From Beroe forskalii (Eukaryota > Ctenophora > Nuda > Beroida > Beroidae), in assembly GCA_011033025.1 (NCBI GenBank), contig WFMF01000144.1:310001-374000 (forward strand): a stretch of DNA of 64,000 nucleotides. The letters run 5' to 3'. Position numbers and translations under genes: made by a program. How positions within the stretch are numbered: the first letter of the stretch is position 1; each line of letters opens with the position of its first letter. Below, piece after piece: positions 57,657 to 64,000 of the stretch. The notes under the pieces are model-generated. The model was not told where the DNA came from. It ran no database searches and worked only from the letters and a program-made list of their open reading frames with translations.

Positions 57657-59064
57657 TTCGGTCCAAGTTGGTATGGGGGAGCCCGAACAGAACGGGGGAG
57701 CCCAAGTTGCTTTGGGGGAGCCCGAACAGTACGGGGGAGCCCATGTGAGTATAGGGGAGCCCGAACAGCACCGGGAGCCCAAGTTGGTATGGGAGAGCCC
57801 GAACCGCACGGGGGAGCCCATGTTAGTATGGGGGAGCCCGAACAGCACAGGGGAGCCCATGTTAGTATAGGGGAGCCGAAACAGGGGGAGCCCAAGTTGG
57901 TATGGGGGAGCCCGAACATTACGGGGGAGCCCAAGTTTGTATGGGGGAGCCAAAGTCGATATGGGGGAGCCCGAACAGCACGGGGGAGCCCATGTTAGTA
58001 TAGGGGAGCCCGAACAGTACAGGGGAGCCCATGTTAGTATAGGGGAGCCCGAACAGAACGGGGGAGCCCAAGATGGTAATATGGTATGGGGGAGTCCGAG
58101 TTAGTATGGGGGAGCCCGAGTTAGTATGGGGTAGCCCGAGTTAGTATGGGGAGCCCGAGGTAGTAGGGGGAGCCCGAGTTAGTATGGGGGAGCCCAAGTT
58201 AGTATGGGGGAGCCCCTGTTAGTATGGGAAGCCCAAGTTGGTTTGGGGGAGCCCAAGTTAATAAAGGGGAGCCCGAGGTAGTATGGGGGAGCCCAAGTTG
58301 GTGTGGGGGAGCCCGATTTAGTATAGGGGAGCCCAAGTTGGAAGGTGGATCCCAAGTAAGTATGGGGGAGCCCGAGTTATCATATGTGAGCCCGAGTTGG
58401 TAGGGGGAGCCTATGTAAGTGTGGGGGAGCCCAAGCTATGGTGAAGCCCGGGATAAGGTGTAGCCAAGGTCGGTGGAGCCCAAGGTAAGGGTGAGCCTCG
58501 TATGGGCAATCCCATGTATCTTGGTGAGCCCAAGTTATGGTGAAGCCCAGGATAAGGTGGAGCCAAGTTCGGTGAAGCCCAAGGTAAGGGTGAGCCTGGT
58601 ATGGGTGATCCCATGTTGAAGGGTGAGCCCAGAACATCAGTGAAGCCCGAGGTTCGGGTGAGCCTGTTATGGTGAAGCCCAAGGTAAGGGTGAGCCTGGT
58701 ACGGGTGAGCCCCTGTATCGGGGTTATCCCAAGGCATTGGTGAAGCCCGAAATTCGGTGGAGCCTGGTATGGCGAAGCCCGGCAATAAGGTGAGTCTGGT
58801 ACGGGTGAGCCCCTGTATCGGGGGTTATCCCAAGGCATTGGTGAAGCCCGAGTTTCGGTGGGGCCTGGTATGGTGAAGCCCGGCAATAGGGTGAGTCTGG
58901 TATGGGCGAGACCGGGTATAGAGGTGAGCCCCGGACAATCGGGGGGAGCCCTAGATTAAGGGGAGCAGTGTACAGGGGAGTCCGTGATTAGAGGTGATAC
59001 CAGGTTTAGGGGAAGCCTCCGTACGGTGAACTCTGTAATTTGTGATCCCGGGAATAAGGGGAGC
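57657..59064. repeat. Right inverted terminal repeat
   Basis: This is the reverse complement of the left arm in zone order: 39-bp units (57660-58080), about 23-bp units (58080-58430), CACCATACC-type units (58430-58920), then the unique tip with ACGGTGAACTCTGTAATTTG. The long frames that cross it are by-products of repeat periods. Confidence 0.85.
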
Positions 59065-59639
59065 ATTAATGGGGCCGTGATGGTCCTGGGATCTGAAGAC
59101 TTATTAGCTCATCTGAAAGTACTCGTCAAGCTGATCATCATGGTTTTTGTCCAAAATTCCTAACATGATTTTAAGTGGGTTAACGAGGCACTTGAAAATC
59201 GGCTAAAACCAGTCACGTGATACACCACGCGCTACTCTCTCCCGTAACATAACCCTCTCATCAGAGCTAATGATGTGGTGCTCACGCCCGCCCTCTCGCA
59301 GCACTAATTGCATCAGCATATGCGATCATACCCATCATAATTATGCAGTACCGGCCCTTCCACTTCCAATGAGGAAGTTGTTTGTCTTCCATTCGAAACC
59401 TAATTAAATGGCGAGCAGAATGTGTGTACTGAGTGTGGATGGTGCTAACAATAACATTACCACAACACAGCGCTGCTGCAATAATTGACATTCGAACCAC
59501 TACATCGCCCGAATATTTCGAAGTTTCAATATTTTCGTTCATACCCATTCTGCAGGGAGACCGGAAAAGAATTGTTGAAAAATGATTCAAAACTTCAAAA
59601 ATAAATAAAAAATCACAATCATGAGAGGCATAATCCACG

Positions 59640-60395
59640 ATTTTTGCAAGTTCACCTGAATTCGCCGCGAATTCGCCGCGAATTCAGGTGAATTCAGGTG
59701 AATTCAGGTGAATTCGCGGCGGAGTTCGCCAAAAATTTTTTTGGCGGACTCCGCCGGACTCCACCGGAGTCCGCCGCGCTCACAACCACCCTCCCGGACC
59801 CTTTCAGGGAACTTCCCAGGAACTTCCCGGACCCTTCCCTGTTCAGGACATTCCCGAAGTAAAAGGAAACGATACCTATTAGTATCCCGGGAAGGGTCTG
59901 GGAAGTTCCCGGGAAGGGTCCAGGAAGTTCCCGGAAAAGGTCCGGGAATAGTTCCTGGGAAGGGTCCTGGAAGTTACCGTAAATGGTCCACGGTGAGTCT
60001 CCGTCGGCAGAGTACCAAGTTGCCGCCCGAGGACTTGAGGGGTCCGAGGACCGGAAGGGAGTTCAACAGCGGACTCCGCCAGTGGACCCTGCTAATGAAT
60101 TTAAATTTTAAGTTTGCCAGCAAATTCCACCGGAAGATTCCGCCGGCGGATTCCACAAGTATATCGGATTCCACCAGCGGAATCCGCGGACTAAAGTCCG
60201 CCGCGGACTTTAATCCACTGGCGGAGTTCTTTGACGAATTCCGCTGGCGGAAGAAATTCCGCGGCGGAATTTTGCTGTGAACTCCGAAAAACTCCGCGGC
60301 GGACTTTTTTGGTGGAATTTTTAACGATTCCGCGGCGGAATTTCCGCCAAGCTCCGGAAAATCCGCGGCGGAGTCGATTCCGCCAAGTATTTAGC
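59640..60395. repeat. GC-rich CCGCGGCGGAATT and TTCCCGGGAAGGGT arrays
   Basis: Short degenerate palindromic units based on AATTCGCCGCGAATTC, TCCGCCGCGGACT and GGGAAGTTCCCGGGAAGG fill this stretch. They keep long frames open on both strands, but the translated text is low complexity and matches no family. Confidence 0.75.
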
Positions 60396-60398
60396 CAG

Positions 60399-61130
60399 GA
60401 ACGGGAAAGGGAGAATTGCCTTTCTGAAATTGGAAACGGGGGAACCTGGGAACGGAGAAAGGGTGAATTTCCTTTTTGCCTTTGGTGATACTGGATACTC
60501 AAATCCCCCTTTAAACGCTGCTGTTACCAGTTAACATTTAGATTTTTTAAACGCAATTGTCACCACGTTACCGACAGCTCTAATTAGAAAGGTAAAGGGT
60601 GATAAAGGTAAAGGGTGAGCTCTTATTAATTATACACCTATAGGCGCTACGGCTAATGTTTACGTATAACTAGAGAGTAAAAGGAAAGCCCTCCCTTTGT
60701 AATAAGAGATGGAAAGGAGGGAGTTGCGTTTCCAAAATCGGAAACGAGGAACGGGAAAGGGAGAATTGCCTTTCTGAAATTGGAAACGGGGAACCTGGGA
60801 ACAGAGAAAGGGTGAATTTCCTTTTGCCTTTGGTGATGGATAAAACCCCCTTTAAACGCTGCTGTTACCAGTTAACATTTAGATTTTTTAAACGCAATTG
60901 TCACCACGTTACCGACAGCTCTAATTAGAAAGGTGAAGGGTGATAAAGGCAAGGTAAACGGTGAGCTCTTATTAATTATACACCTATAGGCGCTACAGCT
61001 AATGTTTATAATTATTGTTAACGTATAACTAGAGAGTAAAAGGAAAGCCATAGCTCCCTTTGTAATAAGGGATGGTAAGGAGAGAGTTGCGTTTCCAAAA
61101 TCGGAAACGTGGAACGGGAAAGGGAGAATT
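60399..61130. repeat. Two ~355-bp direct repeats
   Basis: Copies begin GAACGGGAAAGGGAGAATTG at 60399 and 60749, with the start of a third at 61112. They share AACGCTGCTGTTACCAGTTA and ACACCTATAGGCGCTAC with few differences. They belong to the interior of the foldback element. No gene is seen between 61130 and 61830. Confidence 0.85.
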
Positions 61131-62273
61131 GCCTACAATTGGCAGCTCCTCATTTAATCCTCCCGCACAGTTTCCTGTACGTCCAGAGAAGTTTAAGGTG
61201 CGGCGACATCCTCTGCACCAGGGGCCTATTTCGTAGGTACTTCAATTTATTCATTCAGGGCACTGGGGGCAGCACCATAGAAGCCAGAATTCTGACTTTG
61301 AGATATAAGAAAATATAATACTCAAATCAGGGAGAATTTGAAGAAGAAAGCGGGGGTCTGGGGGCAGCAGCCCCCAGAAACCAGACCTCCTGGGTAAACA
61401 AAATTGCCACCTCTCGGCCTCATACAAATATAATTGAAAACACTTTGGAATTTGGGACCTATCTGGAAAGCTGGGGCCGGCGACAGATGTCGCCGAAACG
61501 CCCCCTCTCAATGGCCTGGTACGCTTGCAAGTCAACCGTGAGGCTTGAGATACCAAAGTATCTTTCACCCGTAGCTCAGTCGGAAATGGAATGGTAGAGA
61601 ATCGATTCGGGATCTTTCGATCACGAGCCAGACTAGATTAAGATACCAATACACCAACTGAGTATACCTACTGACCACGCAGTAAGTTAAAGTATAAGAG
61701 ATTGAATTCTTCTTTCACATTCCCCTGAAATAAAAATCGAAACTCAGATAAGGTACCATTACCAGCTCCAAGTCGAACTTCATAAAAACTATTATTTCTA
61801 ACCCCCTATTATTCTTAGCTTCTCCCCTGAATCTTGAAACTTCGAAATATTCGGGCAATGTAGTGGTTCGAATATCAATTATTACAACAGCGCTGTGTTG
61901 TAATAATGTTAACACCATCCACACTCAGTACACACATTCTGCTCGCCATTTAATTAGGTTTCGAATGGAAGACAAACAACTTCCTCATTGGAAGTGGAAG
62001 GGCCGGTACTGCATAATTATGATGGGTATGATCGCATATGCTGATGCAATTAGTGCTGCGAGAGGGCGGGCGTGAGCACCATATCATTAGCTCTGATGAG
62101 AGGGTTATGTTACGGGAGAGAGTAGCGCGTGGTGTATCACGTGACTGGTTTTAGCCGATTTTCAAGTGCCTCGTTAGCCCACTTAAAATCATGTTAGGAA
62201 TTTCGGACAAAAACCATGATGATCAGCTTGACGAGTACTTTCAGATGAGCTAATAAGTCATCAGATCCATTCC

Positions 62274-64000
62274 CTAACCAGTGGCTTGCCGCGCCACGCA
62301 CTCCTTCCTAAGCCCGCATAGGTGTGCGTACGCGCGCCGCGCTACCCTACGGGACACACACCTATGGATTCAGAGGCAGATGTGAGCGTGCGTGCTGTGT
62401 TCGACGCGCGCAGCACGAACCGTCCCGTTTTGAAGGTGTACTGAAATTACGCAGCTACGCTACAGGGCACACTGCACATGGCTACTTTTAAAATATTAAC
62501 GTTAAATTATCCATGGGTGACCACACTTGTCAATTAAATATTTGATCATAGCTTGTCAATTAAATATTTCATCATAGCTCCATCATCCAGCACTGTGAAC
62601 ACGATTTACTTCAATTAAGTATTTTAATTTAATATGATACAGAGAATGAGATAAAGCCAAATATAGAGTCAACTTCTTTCAATTAAATAGTAAATACGGT
62701 ATCATGAACAGAGATGACCATGGCTCAAATTACACTCAACATATCATCACGAAAACAAAGTAATATCTAGGGCACGCTAAAATCAAATTCAACAAGATAA
62801 ACCACAAAAATACGATTGAAGTAAAATTTCGGTCCGATCGGATAAGAAACTTAAACTCTTGATAAGTTAAAAACTTATTGATCAAATAATTTTTTCTTAT
62901 ACCATAGACGGAATCAGTCAAGAAAAGATACCGGACAATGGACATCAGATTATAGCTCGGAAATCAGACTCTAGTTCAAGAACATCAGACTATAGTTCGG
63001 GGACAACAGACACCGAGCATTTGGCACTGGCAGTGACACCTCGAACAGAGTGAGTGCTGTCTGGAACATCGCAGCATCTTGCGGGACACCAAACAGAGTG
63101 CTGAGAGGAGCACTGATACTCTGACTCTCTGAAATACAAAAATTGAAAATTAAATGGTGCTCTCGGTGACTTTAATTCCGTACCCAAACTTTAGTCAAAA
63201 AACGGACTTCATTAACAAAACTGAGTGAAAGGTATTTCCGAAATCATACTCAAGTCAGAAATTTCAGGCTGATTTTTTCATCTATTATAGGAATTACTCA
63301 GGATCTTTTGATTTCAGTTGTTGTACAGTGAATTCGAAGCCGATTTGACCAAGTGTATCCTTGATGCCATACCGGTAGTTCCCTTTCCCTGTAAACAAAG
63401 AAAGTTACAGTCAGTGAGGTTATAGCGGTAGAGTGAGTGAAGTATAGCGGAAGAGTAAAGAAACAGAATCCTTGTGTCGTGCGACACGCAGTGTTGCAAG
63501 TGCAAGTAGACCTCAACTTTAAAACGTTTATTCATTTTAACTCATTAACAATCACACATCAAGTTGTGCGACGGGCCCGAGAAGGAGCCACTGACATAAT
63601 GGGCAAATCATGAGCTGAGCATGATAAGCAGAAAGGAGTTTCAAGGTAATTAGCAGTACCACCGCACCCGAAATGATAACAACCAACGACTTCTAATATT
63701 AATCCGGACGCAAAAAATATTTCCTTGGGTTTGAAAATTGCGCGCAACTTAATAACCAAACGTTTCATTTTGACGATGTTATGCCTTGATAATATCATGG
63801 TCATTGTATTGAAGGTTGTCAGTAATCCTATCTGACTGTGGTGGGCTGTATGGCCCAATTTTTTGCATGAAATACTGGCTTCGTACACTTATTCCAATGT
63901 CTTATCTATAGAGGGGTATGGCTGTAATCGATTCTTTAATTCAAGGAAGAGACTAAACTGTGAATCATCAGCAGTTACCCTACAGTAGCAACTTGCAAGG
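62274..64000. other. Unassigned end of window
   Basis: AT-rich DNA with no recognised gene. The last 60 bp (GAGACTAAACTGTGA..CATCAGCAGTTACC) repeat a segment found near 39192-39240, so a dispersed repeat probably crosses the window edge. Confidence 0.5.

Larger units (their letters stand above)
49357..59064. mobile_element. 9.7-kb TIR-bounded composite element with two divergent retroelement-type ORFs
   Basis: The first about 1.35 kb (49357-50710) and last about 1.4 kb (57657-59064) are inverted copies. The outermost GCTCCCC(C)TATTC is followed on both sides by ATCACAAATTACAGAGTTCACCGTAC and then by the same three zones of minisatellite. Between the arms lie a minus-strand ORF (AlkB + SGNH esterase, 50817-52532), an 880-bp gap and a plus-strand ORF (endonuclease + RT, 53413-56909). 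A further 360-bp satellite segment in left-arm orientation (57296-57655) meets the right arm head to head. No transposase or integrase was found. The layout may be one mobile unit or nested insertions; I cannot decide. Target duplications are not clear. Confidence 0.6.
59088..62273. mobile_element. 3.2-kb foldback element with ~440-bp arms
   Basis: The arms 59088-59530 and 61832-62273 are near-identical inverted copies starting GGATCTGA[AT]GACTTATTAG. Each arm contains the same 55-codon frame (HWKWKGRYCIIMMG) on opposite strands, which may be chance. The interior holds GC-rich repeats and direct repeats but no transposase. It starts only 24 bp after the end of the 9.7-kb element. The target duplication is not evident. 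Confidence 0.8.

Noticed and set aside
57423..58886. Overlapping long frames on both strands with GLPHTNLGSP-type repeats
   Set aside because: They come from minisatellite periods of 39 bp and similar lengths, without stops; no domain content.
60191..60502. Long frames on both strands in the CCGCGGCGG region
   Set aside because: The translated text is low complexity and follows the short palindromic repeat units.
61568..61650. tRNA-like text (GTAGCTCAGTCGG)
   Set aside because: An A-box-like stretch is present, but no acceptor stem, anticodon arm or proper T-arm can be folded. At best it is a decayed tRNA-derived SINE.

Overview
This window is nuclear DNA from an invertebrate metazoan; I cannot name the phylum. 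It is AT-rich. Genes have many short exons with GT-AG introns, and repeats are abundant: foldback elements, hairpin MITEs and minisatellites. Retroelement ORFs of three kinds are present: a CR1/Jockey-like LINE, a Penelope-like fragment and a restriction-like-endonuclease fragment. All exon models were built by eye from open frames, splice sites and remembered family conservation; no alignment was run.

Host genes in order: (1) V-type ATPase subunit C, minus strand, 4562-7168, 8 exons, 382 codons before the stop. (2) RIC1, the Golgi Rab6 exchange-factor subunit, minus strand, 8927-22226, ten exons recognised; the initiator exon and possibly one short internal exon were not found. Its 7.4-kb intron (11862-19302) is packed with foldbacks and satellites. 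(3) An AF9/ENL-type YEATS protein, minus strand, 24137-29586, with several apparent single-base frameshifts in its lysine-rich linker. (4) An NADH-cytochrome b5 reductase, minus strand, 30836-32976. (5) Two neighbouring plus-strand genes for secreted cysteine-rich proteins: a C-type lectin + VWC gene (40113-43503) and a VWC-like gene (43957-45894). These genes do not form a pathway; they are ordinary neighbours.

From about 33 kb to 40 kb lies repeat-rich DNA, including a large inverted repeat around a restriction-like-endonuclease fragment. From 46.9 kb to the end the window is almost entirely mobile DNA. The most striking object is a 9.7-kb structure (49357-59064) bounded by about 1.35-kb inverted repeats made of ordered minisatellites. 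Inside it are two divergently transcribed retroelement-type ORFs: a minus-strand AlkB dioxygenase + SGNH esterase protein and a plus-strand endonuclease + reverse transcriptase. A 3.2-kb foldback element (59088-62273) follows almost directly.

A second theme is that splice junctions have been tandemly duplicated: four in RIC1 and one in the lectin gene, so that donors or acceptors occur in two to eight copies.
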